Positions 14,213 through 22,887 of a DNA stretch of 29,451 nt are shown in pieces (position 1 is the first letter of the stretch; each line of letters opens with the position of its first letter). A model generated the notes under the pieces. It was not told the DNA's origin. It did not search any database and saw only the letters and a program-made list of their open reading frames with translations. Source of the stretch: a virus; the IMG/VR virus record IMGVR_UViG_3300021376_002984, positions 1 to 29,451 of that record, one strand, 5' to 3'. The translations under genes and the position numbers were made by a program.

Positions 14213-15343
14213 TTAATTTGCTTCTTCTTCGCTACCTTCAATATTATAGAAGTTTTTCGCATCGCCTTCACGGGTATCAAATTTAACAACAACTTCCTTG
14301 TCCATAATATCAAGAACCCCTTTCTTAAACGTTTCATCTTTCATTAAATCTTCCCAAGAGCTTTGCTGGAATTTCTTTGATTGCCCATCAATTTCAATTT
14401 CATACCAAGCACCTGTTTGTTTAATAAATGGTTTGATTGCTTCAAAGATGCTTTCATTATCAAGAACACCAATTGCCCCACCCCACATTATCTTGAAAAG
14501 ACATTCACGACCAGCAGTACCAAAGCGTGACTTTTCAAGCCTTGCCTTCACCTCGCTACCGACTTTATAGCCACGTTCGTCAAGAACATAACTATCCTTG
14601 GCTTTACGTCCTGTAAGCCAAATGCGGAGGCTATAGGCATATGATAATGCCTTACCACCGGGAGTGGTATAGCGTTCGCTATCGGTAGCATACTTGATGT
14701 TCTGAACCTGTAGGTTTGTCTTTAGTTGGTTAAGAACAAGAAGTGTGCTTTGACTATTGGCAATAGGTAGAATAAGTTTTGATAAACCCTTTGCAAGAAT
14801 ACGTGGCTTAACTGCCATAGAAGATTGTGGGTCAAAATCACCTTCTAAATCAGTCTTGCTTGGAGTTAATGCCATAGAATCCCATACAAATAACATACGG
14901 TTTTGATTATTCTTTAATAGGTCTTCAATGCTTTCCAAAACATATTCTACATTTTCAGCCTGAACATAAAGAATTCTTGACATATCACACCCCGCTTTCT
15001 TCATGAATTCAGGGTCAATAGCACTTTCGGAATCAAAGTAAATAACATCAATTCCCATCTTTTGTGCATTAGCAGCTATCTGTGCTGCCATATAGGACTT
15101 ACCGCTACCTTCAAGACCAGCTAATTCGCTAATCTTTCCTACTGGAATACCTGCGAGCTTTCCACGGCAGATAATTGAATCAAGCCAACGTGAACCTGTT
15201 GGAATCCAATCTGTTACTTCTGTTGGATTATCGTCTTGCAAATCATATGCTACTTCACGACCGCTTTTTTTATTTAATAAATCTCTTAATTGATTAATTG
15301 ATACTTTACCTGCTGATTCTTTTTTATTTTTTGACATTTGCAT
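14213..15343 (-). CDS. RecA/UvsX-type recombinase
   Basis: 376 residues, similar in length to T4 UvsX. Walker A 'GLEGSGKS' (76-83), the acidic element 'IYFDSESA', Walker B 'MLFVWDSMA', and 'LLVLNQLKTN' (L2-side segment with the key N-Q) followed by 'TTPGGKALSYAYSLRIWL', the conserved RecA block. The C-terminus is acidic, as usual. It forms filaments on ssDNA for strand exchange, recombination-dependent replication and repair. GGAGATAAC precedes ATG 15343; the identical string GGAGATAACATGCAA also starts the neighbouring 69-aa gene. Works with the adjacent ssDNA-binding protein; no UvsY-like loader is recognised. Confidence 0.93.
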   Translation of the reverse strand: MQMSKNKKESAGKVSINQLRDLLNKKSGREVAYDLQDDNPTEVTDWIPTGSRWLDSIICRGKLAGIPVGKISELAGLEGSGKSYMAAQIAANAQKMGIDVIYFDSESAIDPEFMKKAGCDMSRILYVQAENVEYVLESIEDLLKNNQNRMLFVWDSMALTPSKTDLEGDFDPQSSMAVKPRILAKGLSKLILPIANSQSTLLVLNQLKTNLQVQNIKYATDSERYTTPGGKALSYAYSLRIWLTGRKAKDSYVLDERGYKVGSEVKARLEKSRFGTAGRECLFKIMWGGAIGVLDNESIFEAIKPFIKQTGAWYEIEIDGQSKKFQQSSWEDLMKDETFKKGVLDIMDKEVVVKFDTREGDAKNFYNIEGSEEEAN

Positions 15344-15354
15344 GTTATCTCCGG

Positions 15355-15564
15355 TTATATTTTATACGCTATTTTTAACATTCCTTCAAGAGCATCAAGA
15401 TTTATTTTTTTGCCTTCTTCGGTTAAAGTAGTTACAGAGTCGTCTAATTCTGGATTATTTAAAGGACTCCATATAATTCTTGTGTTCTTGCCGTTCTTAT
15501 TTATAATTTTTCCATCAACTAATTTGCATTCGTATTTTTCAAGCAGATTTAAGTATTCTTGCAT
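15355..15564 (-). CDS. Hypothetical small protein (69 aa)
   Basis: 69 residues with no recognised family. N-terminal helix 'MQEYLNLLEKYECKL', a short beta hairpin 'KLVDGKIINKNGKN' and an amphipathic C-terminal helix 'LDALEGMLKIAYKI'. Translation signals are strong (T-tract of a hairpin, then GGAGATAAC, ATG) and match those of the recombinase gene, which starts 11 bases further on. Position between the ssDNA-binding protein and recombinase suggests a helper in recombination, but this is only context. Confidence 0.5.
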   Translation of the reverse strand: MQEYLNLLEKYECKLVDGKIINKNGKNTRIIWSPLNNPELDDSVTTLTEEGKKINLDALEGMLKIAYKI

Positions 15565-15573
15565 GTTATCTCC

Positions 15574-15614
15574 AAAAAGGAAGAAGGGAACAAGTTTTAC
15601 CCTGTTCCCTTCTT
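15574..15614 (-). terminator. Hairpin terminator after the ssDNA-binding protein gene
   Basis: 12-bp stem (AAGAAGGGAACA / TGTTCCCTTCTT; arms 15603-15614 and 15581-15592), 10-base loop, followed on the minus strand by CCTTTTT and GGAGATAAC-ATG of the 69-aa gene. Highly expressed SSB genes are often followed by such a terminator. Confidence 0.8.
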
Positions 15615-15671
15615 TATACTATATCTGCTCTACAATGTTAAGCGTAGTTGACCTAGCATTTGAAGAAAAGA

Positions 15672-16439
15672 TTAATTAGACATTAACTCCTCAAATGCGG
15701 AATCGACTGCACTCTTACCCTTAACAGGGGCAGCAGCAGCAAACTTCTTTGTCTCAGAAGAAGCTTCCTCTGCTTCTTCATCTGTGTTACCAGCAAGATA
15801 TGCATCAAGAATAGCTGACACTTCTTCGCTGGTCTTACGTTGGTGCAGGGTTTCAAACTCTGGGAGGGTTTCTAGAAGTTCCTTGCATTCCACATCAGTA
15901 CCTTGGCATAGTTTACTGGTCTTACGAGCAGGAGTTACCTTGGTTGTTGGGAATGATTGACCGGGAGCCTTGTTGGCTGTAATAGTCAAATCAGTACCAG
16001 CTTCTGGATCAGTAATATCGCCATAGTCTGGGTTGAGAACAAGGTTAATTAGATCTTGATAAACAAGCTTACCATAACCCCAGATTTTTACACCTTCCTT
16101 TTCTTCGCCGCGTACTAGAACTGGTGAGAAGAAGCGTTGACGTGGCAAGAGCTTCTTTGCCATCTTGGCACTCTCTTCATTCTTTTCCTTGTAAAGCTTG
16201 CTGGCAAAATCACAAGCTGGGCAGGAATCACCATAGTTCTTCTTGGGACACAGGAATCCGCCCGTTGTACCAAGTTCATAGTGGAACCATGACTCCTTGA
16301 ATGGATCACCGTCTGGTGTTGGAACTACACGGATAGAGTAAGTTTGTCCTTCCTTTGGACTCCAAAAATTAGTCTTGTTGCCGCCCTTGTTATTTAGTGC
16401 GTTTAGCTTTGCCTTCATCTTCTTTAGATCAATACCCAT
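15672..16439 (-). CDS. Single-stranded DNA-binding protein, T4 gp32-like
   Basis: 255 residues from ATG 16439 with AAAGGAG 8 bases upstream; the longer reading to 16466 begins in a hairpin region. The basic N-terminus 'DLKKMKAKLNAL' matches the cooperative-binding (LAST-like) segment of gp32. The zinc site has ligands H-x10-C-x8-C-x2-C ('WFHYELG' to 'GDSCPACDF'), close to the gp32 H-x12-C-x9-C-x2-C arrangement. The C-terminus is acidic with a Ala/Lys linker and ends SAFEELMSN, the type of tail that contacts replication partners. It coats template strands and recruits polymerase and recombinase. Strong translation signals and a following terminator fit high expression. Confidence 0.9.
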   Translation of the reverse strand: MGIDLKKMKAKLNALNNKGGNKTNFWSPKEGQTYSIRVVPTPDGDPFKESWFHYELGTTGGFLCPKKNYGDSCPACDFASKLYKEKNEESAKMAKKLLPRQRFFSPVLVRGEEKEGVKIWGYGKLVYQDLINLVLNPDYGDITDPEAGTDLTITANKAPGQSFPTTKVTPARKTSKLCQGTDVECKELLETLPEFETLHQRKTSEEVSAILDAYLAGNTDEEAEEASSETKKFAAAAPVKGKSAVDSAFEELMSN

Positions 16440-16458
16440 TTTTACTTCTCCTTTATAT

Positions 16459-16485
16459 ATCAGCACGGTAAATTTCCCGGCTGAT
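16459..16485 (-). promoter_or_regulatory. Imperfect hairpin upstream of the SSB gene
   Basis: Stem ATCAGC-CGG / CCG-T-GCTGAT with one bulged base (plus arms 16459-16468 and 16477-16485), 20 bases before the SSB ATG and directly followed by ATATAAAGGAG. No T-tract, so it is more likely an mRNA 5'-end structure or autoregulatory site (gp32-type proteins bind their own leader) than a terminator. Confidence 0.4.
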
Positions 16486-16515
16486 GGTTAGACTCTAACA
16501 CGGTCTGTATAAGAG

Positions 16516-16755
16516 TTACAACACAAACAATTCGTCTTGTTTCTTTACTTCACCTACAACCGTATTCCAATTAAAAATACGGAAATCTTGTGCATCCAAA
16601 TCCCAAACTACTTCCATGCCTTCTGTTAATTTTGTGTTCTTGGATTTACGAATCTTATCAGGAACAAACTGCTTTGGCAACTGCCTAAGTTTTGTAAAGC
16701 GCATGCTACGAAATTGACCATTCTTTTTTCTATATAATGCCTTGTAAGTTATCAT
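16516..16755 (-). CDS. WYL_2/DUF2693-like small Sm-like beta-barrel protein
   Basis: 79 residues. Pattern 'ALYRKKNGQFRSMRFTKLR' followed after a spacer by 'GMEVVWDLDAQDFRIFNWNTV' matches the phage WYL_2 (DUF2693) family, described as an Sm-like SH3 beta-barrel: a strand with 'kkdG..R.MrfT', then 'vvvwDlxxxxfRxFrxdtV'. The function of the family is not established; nucleic-acid binding is assumed from the fold. It lies 7 bases after the tubulin-like gene and before the SSB, in the replication cluster. Confidence 0.6.
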   Translation of the reverse strand: MITYKALYRKKNGQFRSMRFTKLRQLPKQFVPDKIRKSKNTKLTEGMEVVWDLDAQDFRIFNWNTVVGEVKKQDELFVL

Positions 16756-16762
16756 ATGTCCT

Positions 16763-17587
16763 CTATTGTATAATTTTAGTATATGCTTTTAAATAACAGT
16801 AATTATTATTATTTTTGGTACTATGAATAGTATAAGACAATTTTATATTATCACCAGTTTTAGATTTAATTTTTTGTTTTATTTTTTTGTATAAAGTATT
16901 ATCGTTTTTTAAATTTTCTTCATTTATAAAGAAATTATAGCACTTGTTCTGTATCAAATTTAAATTAAAAAATAGCTTTTCTGTATCGCTTTCTAAATCA
17001 TAATATCCTATAGAACAAATTCTATTTGTTGGATTTGGTTTACTGTCATATTTTATAATTGGATCTGCGTTTTGTAAATTATAGATTGAATTAATACAAT
17101 TATATATTAATGAATTATATGAGTCAGCGACTTCTGTAATTGGCAAGTCGCCTATTATAGTTTCTGTATTTTTTTCGTCTAGCAATATTAATTCAGCAAA
17201 TAAGGCAGATCTCGCATATTCTTGAAAAATTTTAAATATAGCTCTACTTTGCAGAATTTGCGTTTCAGACAAAAATTCAATTTCTGGAATAATATATGAT
17301 ACGCTTATATTTTTATTTTTTATCTGTTCCAATAGTTTTAACGAACAACTAGCTAATTCACTATCGCCACTAGTTATAAACAAAACATCGTCACTTATAT
17401 CGTGAAAAAACTTTTTAAAGTTAGGAGTGTTTTTTTCGTATTCTTCAGGACTTTCATAACGCTTTAAAGAAAAGCAATTATCGCCTTCGATATCTATATC
17501 TAATAATTTAACTTTATAGTTATCGTTATTTTCAAACTTTTCTCCTATATCGCAGGCTTTATCGCCAAGACAAATAACTGTTTGCAT
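16763..17587 (-). CDS. Divergent tubulin/FtsZ-superfamily-like protein
   Basis: 274 residues, shorter than FtsZ core plus tail. Elements align in FtsZ order: N-terminal nucleotide strand and loop 'VICLGDKACDIGEKF' (4-18); 'DDVLFITSGDSELASCSLKLL' split as strand DDVLFIT and loop SGDSELAS (73-80) in place of the GGGTGTG tubulin signature; strand 'ISVSYIIP'; helix then 'AELILLDEKNTETIIGD' where FtsZ has 'LIVIPNDKLLEVVG'; 'ITEVADSYNSLIYNCINSI' for 'LLDAFxxADDVLxxGVxGI'; 'NADPIIKYD' (173-181) at the T7 loop; 'ICSIGYYDLESD' for 'xMGIGxxxGxx'; and a C-terminal domain ending 'YCYLKAYTKI' for 'VTVIATGF'. The signature loop lacks its glycines, so GTP use is doubtful. Adjacent to the polymerase gene (1-base gap). 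Confidence 0.55.
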   Translation of the reverse strand: MQTVICLGDKACDIGEKFENNDNYKVKLLDIDIEGDNCFSLKRYESPEEYEKNTPNFKKFFHDISDDVLFITSGDSELASCSLKLLEQIKNKNISVSYIIPEIEFLSETQILQSRAIFKIFQEYARSALFAELILLDEKNTETIIGDLPITEVADSYNSLIYNCINSIYNLQNADPIIKYDSKPNPTNRICSIGYYDLESDTEKLFFNLNLIQNKCYNFFINEENLKNDNTLYKKIKQKIKSKTGDNIKLSYTIHSTKNNNNYCYLKAYTKIIQ

Positions 17588-17588
17588 A

Positions 17589-18797
17589 TTAAACCTTTAA
17601 ATTAAGTTTTTTCATATTATAGAAATCTTTACCTGCTTTAATATTTACAGGAAATATTCCATATGGTGTTTCTTGAAGCGTTTTAGCAACATCAATAAGT
17701 AATTCTTTTTCCTCTTCTTTAACATCAAGAACAAATTCATCATGTATCATAAAAGCAATAAATGATTTTTTATTTTCTAATAAATCATCAACTTTGATGA
17801 TTTGTCTATGAAATAAATCAATAAATGTAGATTGATTTAGATAAGAGATAGCATGATGATTGTCGCTTTCAATAATTCTATTATATGGAGTATGTACATA
17901 ACCATCAATCCAATATTTATTTTTTAAATGTTCTTTAGAAAATAAAGCAGATAATTGATCATCGTATTTTTGTGTTAGCACGCTATTGCTGTTATACAAC
18001 CACGATGTTGTTGTTTCTTTAGCCAAAGATCTATTTAATTCATTATTATAGATATTGCCGACAGTCCATTCATGAAAATCTCCTGCTGGCTGCTCTTTCC
18101 CTAGTAATGCCAAAGCAGTCCTTAATTCGGCTGCATTTATATCAAAACTTATAAACCAATCATTTGTTGGCTTTAATATATTTCTATATTGTTTTTCAAA
18201 GGTTAAAATAGGAAAACTATCTTTTTTAACTGTTAAGCGACCAGTGATGCTACCATACAAATTATAATTAATATAATGACTGCCATTGACAATCTTTTTA
18301 TAAAATCCCATAGCAGCATCTTTATATAGCTTGTTTTGTATTTCATTCGCATCAACGTTTAATTTACGGTATTTAATGTCATTAATTATTTCAGTAAACC
18401 TTTTATAAAAAGCATACTCTTTTGGCTTTTCATAATTATCAAAAACATATTGACAAATTTTATTTTTTATATCGCAATATTGAATTAAAAACTTTTGTGG
18501 TGTCAAATCAAAAAAACAATTTTCTTTTAAAGAAACTTTTGATTCAACAAAAGAATTAATAAAAGCTTTCAATCTATTGTTGATATTTGTCCATTCTTCT
18601 TTTAGATGTTCTGGGCAGACAGAATCCAGAGATTTTCCTTCAACATATAAAGCAGCATAATCAATATCTTGGCCTTTTAAGAAAGAGCTGTAGTTCCATG
18701 TTTTTTTGAGGTTTGTGAAATCTAAATGATAATTTAATTTATTGTCAGCATATATCGCAACACATTCTTTTTTATCATCTAAAGTTTGAAATAGCAT
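17589..18797 (-). CDS. Short family A DNA polymerase lacking an exonuclease domain
   Basis: 402 residues. Pol I motifs in order: 'YGSITGRL' (motif 1/2 region, 181-188), 'FISFDINAAELR' (motif A, catalytic D219), R256/K260/Y268 spacing (reduced motif B, RxxxKx7Y), 'YLNQSTFIDL' (for NxPxQGTAADL), and 'MIHDEFVLDV' (motif C, H352-D353-E354). The A-to-C distance is about 134 residues against about 175 in Taq, so the fingers are trimmed. The first 130 residues show no DxE-type 3'-5' exonuclease motif and no 5' nuclease domain. It is the only polymerase in the window and is presumed replicative, but a repair-type role cannot be excluded. AAATTT-TAGAGG precedes the ATG. Confidence 0.8.
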   Translation of the reverse strand: MLFQTLDDKKECVAIYADNKLNYHLDFTNLKKTWNYSSFLKGQDIDYAALYVEGKSLDSVCPEHLKEEWTNINNRLKAFINSFVESKVSLKENCFFDLTPQKFLIQYCDIKNKICQYVFDNYEKPKEYAFYKRFTEIINDIKYRKLNVDANEIQNKLYKDAAMGFYKKIVNGSHYINYNLYGSITGRLTVKKDSFPILTFEKQYRNILKPTNDWFISFDINAAELRTALALLGKEQPAGDFHEWTVGNIYNNELNRSLAKETTTSWLYNSNSVLTQKYDDQLSALFSKEHLKNKYWIDGYVHTPYNRIIESDNHHAISYLNQSTFIDLFHRQIIKVDDLLENKKSFIAFMIHDEFVLDVKEEEKELLIDVAKTLQETPYGIFPVNIKAGKDFYNMKKLNLKV

Positions 18798-18804
18798 TTT
18801 TCCT

Positions 18805-20076
18805 CTATAATTTTATTAATGGTCTTTGATAATTTGTTATATCATCAATTTTTTCTTCTGGAATGGTAATTTTTGACTTATAATATAATATATTATTATA
18901 ATCTTTAAAAAAGTCATTTATATATTTTAAAGATCTCTCTTGCTTGCCAATCTTGCAATATTCTCCAGCTTCTCTAACTATATTATCAAATTGCGTTTGT
19001 GTCAAGCCCTTTTGAAATTCAAGATTTTTAAAATATGTATAAACTTTAATCCAATAATTATCTTTATAGTTTTTATAAAATTCTTCTTTATTAGCTAGTT
19101 GTCTTGTTAAAATTATAGTTTTGGAAGAATTTTCAGCACATATATCTTTATGGTTTTTGTGATACCGTTCATTATCTTTTATATAAAAATTATAACTATC
19201 AAAATAAAAATTTTTGATATTTTTTAATTCATCTGTATAAGTTTTTTTATAATATTTAGAAAAAACATCATTTATATTTTTTATTTCATATCTTTCATAA
19301 TATTTATACATCGCTTTAGAATTTAGGTCTGCGATTAATCTCCAAGGAACATTAACATCGATTCTGAATCCAAAACGCAAACATGCTTCAGCAAAAATAA
19401 TAAATTCTTTTGTTGATAAAAACTGTATATATTTCAGTAAATCATTGTCTGCTTCTGTATTAGCGATATCAAAAACTAATCCGCTACTAAAACCGATAAA
19501 ATTGCTGGATAGCAGGGAGGTGCCCTTGGTTAAGGGGTAGGAGCCAATATTATTAATTAAATAATTGTTATAATGAATAATAAAATCATGATAATCAGTT
19601 ATAGACGAATTTAATTCTTGGCTTTTTATATATTCATTTTTAAAGTTGTTTTTTATAATATCTTTAATAACTATATCGTAAGAATCAGGATTAATATATG
19701 CCCTATATATCTGCATCTCAGTCATAAAATTATTAGCTGGCATTTTGCCAATTAAAAATACCTTATTTAAATATTCTTTTAAATCCAAGTAAGCATCAGC
19801 AATAAAATTCAAAAGTTTGAAATTTTCATTATTATAGCCGTTGACTATTTTTAAGTCAGTATTTGGATTTTTTAATTGTATTAAATCGGCGTTTAAATCC
19901 ACCAAACCATACAGTGAATTATCTAGATATAGATCAGCAAATGGTATTTTGCTACCATAATCTTCAATTAATTTTATTTGCTCAATAAAATATTCTTTAT
20001 ATAGCTTTCTATCTTCAAAAAGAACGCTTGTGGATTTTACTTTATTGCTACCATATGGAAAAGATGTGGGATTCAT
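18805..20076 (-). CDS. Putative virion structural protein, unknown (423 aa)
   Basis: 423 residues, strikingly rich in Tyr/Asn/Lys/Asp. N-terminus 'MNPTSFPYGSNKVKSTSVLFEDRKL' is extended; a central block 'FIIFAEACLRFGFRIDVNVPWRLIADLNSKAM' (split: helix FIIFAEACLRFGF, then NVPWRLIADLNS) looks like the conserved core. No membrane segment or enzyme motif is seen. It follows the 931-aa hub-like gene by 12 bases and precedes the polymerase by 7, at the boundary of the tail and replication modules; a baseplate or tail-fibre-attachment role is inferred from position only. Confidence 0.45.
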   Translation of the reverse strand: MNPTSFPYGSNKVKSTSVLFEDRKLYKEYFIEQIKLIEDYGSKIPFADLYLDNSLYGLVDLNADLIQLKNPNTDLKIVNGYNNENFKLLNFIADAYLDLKEYLNKVFLIGKMPANNFMTEMQIYRAYINPDSYDIVIKDIIKNNFKNEYIKSQELNSSITDYHDFIIHYNNYLINNIGSYPLTKGTSLLSSNFIGFSSGLVFDIANTEADNDLLKYIQFLSTKEFIIFAEACLRFGFRIDVNVPWRLIADLNSKAMYKYYERYEIKNINDVFSKYYKKTYTDELKNIKNFYFDSYNFYIKDNERYHKNHKDICAENSSKTIILTRQLANKEEFYKNYKDNYWIKVYTYFKNLEFQKGLTQTQFDNIVREAGEYCKIGKQERSLKYINDFFKDYNNILYYKSKITIPEEKIDDITNYQRPLIKL

Positions 20077-20088
20077 AAAAATTAATTA

Positions 20089-22884
20089 TTATTTACAATC
20101 TTTATTAGGATCATCGTGTTCAATATATTTATGTGCTTTAAATAAAGCTGTCAAATTTGTATTAAATGCATTTTCATTAATGTTTGTTTCTACTTCAGTT
20201 ACTAAATAATATCCACCAATACCAACATAGTCCTGCATGTCAACTAATATAGATATTGTTTTAGTTTCTTGCTGACCTGTTGCACCTTTCGTAGAATATG
20301 CTTGTTGTCTAGTTCTAGAAACATAACTTACATATGGTTCAACATATATTATATCTCCGGGTCTATAGATATTATTACCAAACATTTCTATTTTTGCATC
20401 ATAAACTTGTTTTATTAGAGAAACGTTGTCTTTGCCTTCTTGAGCAGCTACGGCTTCTCTATAAAAAGGAGAATCTGTTTTAGAAAAAGTTATTTTTTTA
20501 ACAATACCACTATCGGTACCCATTCTAAAATGAAATATGCCTTTTTTAGCATCTTCATCTTCATCGCCAACATTGCCTTTTTCATTAAATTTTGTAGAGC
20601 AATATATAAAATAATAACTTGCTACATCATTAGCTAATAAACTTTCGATATCGGTATCAAAAAACTTTTTAATCCCATCTCGATATTCTTGCTTAAGATT
20701 ACTTAAGTCAATAGGATCCGGGTAAGAACTATATTGATTGGCGTTTATAAATTCTTGCGCTGTTTTTTGCATTAAAACATCTCTTTTATTATTATCTAAA
20801 GGAACGCTTAATAACAAATTAGAAATTCTTATTGCAGAATTAAGCTTTGCAGAAGTACCAAAATATTTTGGCGATATACAAGCAATCACTAATTCACTTA
20901 TAACATCTTTAATAAAAAGTGTTACTGGGTATGAAGATTTATTTTGTCTAACAAGTTTATCTATCAAAAACGCATTTAATAATTCTAAAGATATCGGTAC
21001 ATCGGCTAAATTTATAGTAGTTGTTATAGTCCAAGATTTAGTTTCTTCATCATCGCCTTCAATATATACGTGTGGAATCTCAATATTTATATTTCCTAAA
21101 ACTATTCTAGGAACAGCGCTGGCTGGACTAACGTATTTCATGCATTCCAATGCTGCGTCTAATACATCGCCAAGAAAGACGAACTTAACATTTACCGTAT
21201 TGTTGCTTTGTGGATTTAATTCTTCGTTTTCACTATCAGATTTTTTTTGATATTCATCAGCAGCTTTTTTATTTTCTATATCTTTTATAATTTCTTGCGA
21301 TGGCTTATCGACAAGTTTGTTAGCTAATTCTCTTTTAGATTCACCTTTTAATAATTCTATTTTAGAAATTTTTCTTGAATCACTGATTTTTTTAATTCTT
21401 ATAGTATCTGCTTTTTCTAATCTCTCTCCACCTGAACTAAAAAAAGATAAAACACTAGATAAAAAACCTCCTGTAGCCATAGTAATTGTTTCTGCTGCCG
21501 CATTGTCAATTAAACTAGTGACACCTACCGCGCTAGGATGCATACTAGCAACGTATACACCTGCATATTCCTTACCATGGCTATCTTTTTTATTAGCACT
21601 AACAGGGCCGGTTTCAAGATTAAGTATTTTTTTGTTTAATGCGCTATAAAGTTTTAGATTAGCAATTCTTAAATTATTTTGCGCGTCTTGGATTGTTTTT
21701 TTATTGTTTTCTTCTGCTTGATTTATTTCTTTTTCTCTGTTAGTTGTGTCTTTTTGATTACATTTTATTTTATTAAGTTGTTTAAGTTTATTATCTTTAG
21801 CATCTTCAAGAGTTTTTTTAGCTTGTTTATACGCTACATATTCTGTTATATTTGCTTTTAATACATCTGCATCTTGTGACGCAAGAACTTTATCTATCAT
21901 TGCATGATATTCAATTTTTAAACTTATATTACCATTTTCATTAAAATCAAAACTATGAGAATAAGGTGTTAATAACAAAATTACTTTTGAGATATTAATT
22001 GCTTTTTTAAGATCTTCTATTTGTTGTTGTGTTAAATTTAAATTGTTTAAATAATTTTGTGGTGGCGTAACATAACCAACAACTGCTTTAATTCTATAAT
22101 AATGCTCATTAACCACTAAGCGTTTATCAATTTTTGTAAAAGCATCAACTCTAATTCTTGATGATTGATTAACCAAATCAGAATAGGAAAAGCTTATCCC
22201 TTCTGGTAATCCGGAAACACCAGCATTAATAAATCTTGGATCATCGTTGCGAATATTTATAGATCTAATTAAATCATCTGGTGACGACATGAATAATTCT
22301 AAGTTTGCAACTATATTTGTATTTATTTCTGCTGGATTTACGCCTTTATAGGAATAGCTAAAAGATTTAATACCAGCTCCACCTAATCTACCAGCACCAT
22401 TTAAAACACCTTGCAACGTTTCATTAACATATTCACTAGAAGTTGGATTACCGGGACTACCAACAGAAACATCGTCAAAAGGTATACGCCAATCGTAACC
22501 ATTAATAGATTTAGTGCCTTTTTCTGCTGTTTCAACCAATTGTGAAGTTGGATAAAATATTTTATATAGTTTTATTGTTGGTTGCAAAACAGACATTACA
22601 TGTGGTGGTAATTTATAAAAAAATGATTTTATACTTTCATTTTTTGTTAATAAATTAGTTATTTCAAAACAATCAGTAGTGGTGCTTTTATTTTCACTAT
22701 CACGAATTGTAGTAAAGTATTTATATTTAACTTTTCTTCTATCTGCGTATTCAGAATTTTGTAATTTATCTAATATTTTGTCACAATTAAGCATAAGCGC
22801 TGCTTGTTGCCCTAATCTATTTTGCGAGGCAGCAGCTGCTTTATCTTCTACTATAGCTTTTTGATTATCATTATTAGACGGCAT
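20089..22884 (-). CDS. Large baseplate hub-like structural protein
   Basis: 931 residues. Two beta-rich parts are separated by a charged coiled-coil insertion at about residues 345-412 (runs such as KKTLEDAKDNKLKQLNKI) and a hydrophobic small-residue patch 'MATGGFLSSVLSFF'. The C-terminus 'GIGGYYLVTEVETNINENAF' with 'NTNLTALFKAHK' resembles the closing segment of phage hub/late-control-type proteins, which form the tail tip around the tube end; 'YRPGDIIYVEP' upstream fits the same type of fold. Encoded between the LysM baseplate gene and an unassigned structural gene. Identity as hub is an inference from order, size and this terminal pattern. Confidence 0.5.
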   Translation of the reverse strand: MPSNNDNQKAIVEDKAAAASQNRLGQQAALMLNCDKILDKLQNSEYADRRKVKYKYFTTIRDSENKSTTTDCFEITNLLTKNESIKSFFYKLPPHVMSVLQPTIKLYKIFYPTSQLVETAEKGTKSINGYDWRIPFDDVSVGSPGNPTSSEYVNETLQGVLNGAGRLGGAGIKSFSYSYKGVNPAEINTNIVANLELFMSSPDDLIRSINIRNDDPRFINAGVSGLPEGISFSYSDLVNQSSRIRVDAFTKIDKRLVVNEHYYRIKAVVGYVTPPQNYLNNLNLTQQQIEDLKKAINISKVILLLTPYSHSFDFNENGNISLKIEYHAMIDKVLASQDADVLKANITEYVAYKQAKKTLEDAKDNKLKQLNKIKCNQKDTTNREKEINQAEENNKKTIQDAQNNLRIANLKLYSALNKKILNLETGPVSANKKDSHGKEYAGVYVASMHPSAVGVTSLIDNAAAETITMATGGFLSSVLSFFSSGGERLEKADTIRIKKISDSRKISKIELLKGESKRELANKLVDKPSQEIIKDIENKKAADEYQKKSDSENEELNPQSNNTVNVKFVFLGDVLDAALECMKYVSPASAVPRIVLGNINIEIPHVYIEGDDEETKSWTITTTINLADVPISLELLNAFLIDKLVRQNKSSYPVTLFIKDVISELVIACISPKYFGTSAKLNSAIRISNLLLSVPLDNNKRDVLMQKTAQEFINANQYSSYPDPIDLSNLKQEYRDGIKKFFDTDIESLLANDVASYYFIYCSTKFNEKGNVGDEDEDAKKGIFHFRMGTDSGIVKKITFSKTDSPFYREAVAAQEGKDNVSLIKQVYDAKIEMFGNNIYRPGDIIYVEPYVSYVSRTRQQAYSTKGATGQQETKTISILVDMQDYVGIGGYYLVTEVETNINENAFNTNLTALFKAHKYIEHDDPNKDCK

Positions 22885-22887
22885 ATG

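Noticed and set aside
16440-16466. Nine-residue N-terminal extension of the SSB
   Set aside because: It begins in the upstream hairpin and covers the AAAGGAG ribosome site of ATG 16439.
20738-21250. Plus-strand open frame of 170 codons inside the hub-like gene
   Set aside because: Composition follows from the antisense of the 931-residue protein; no ribosome site or recognisable protein.
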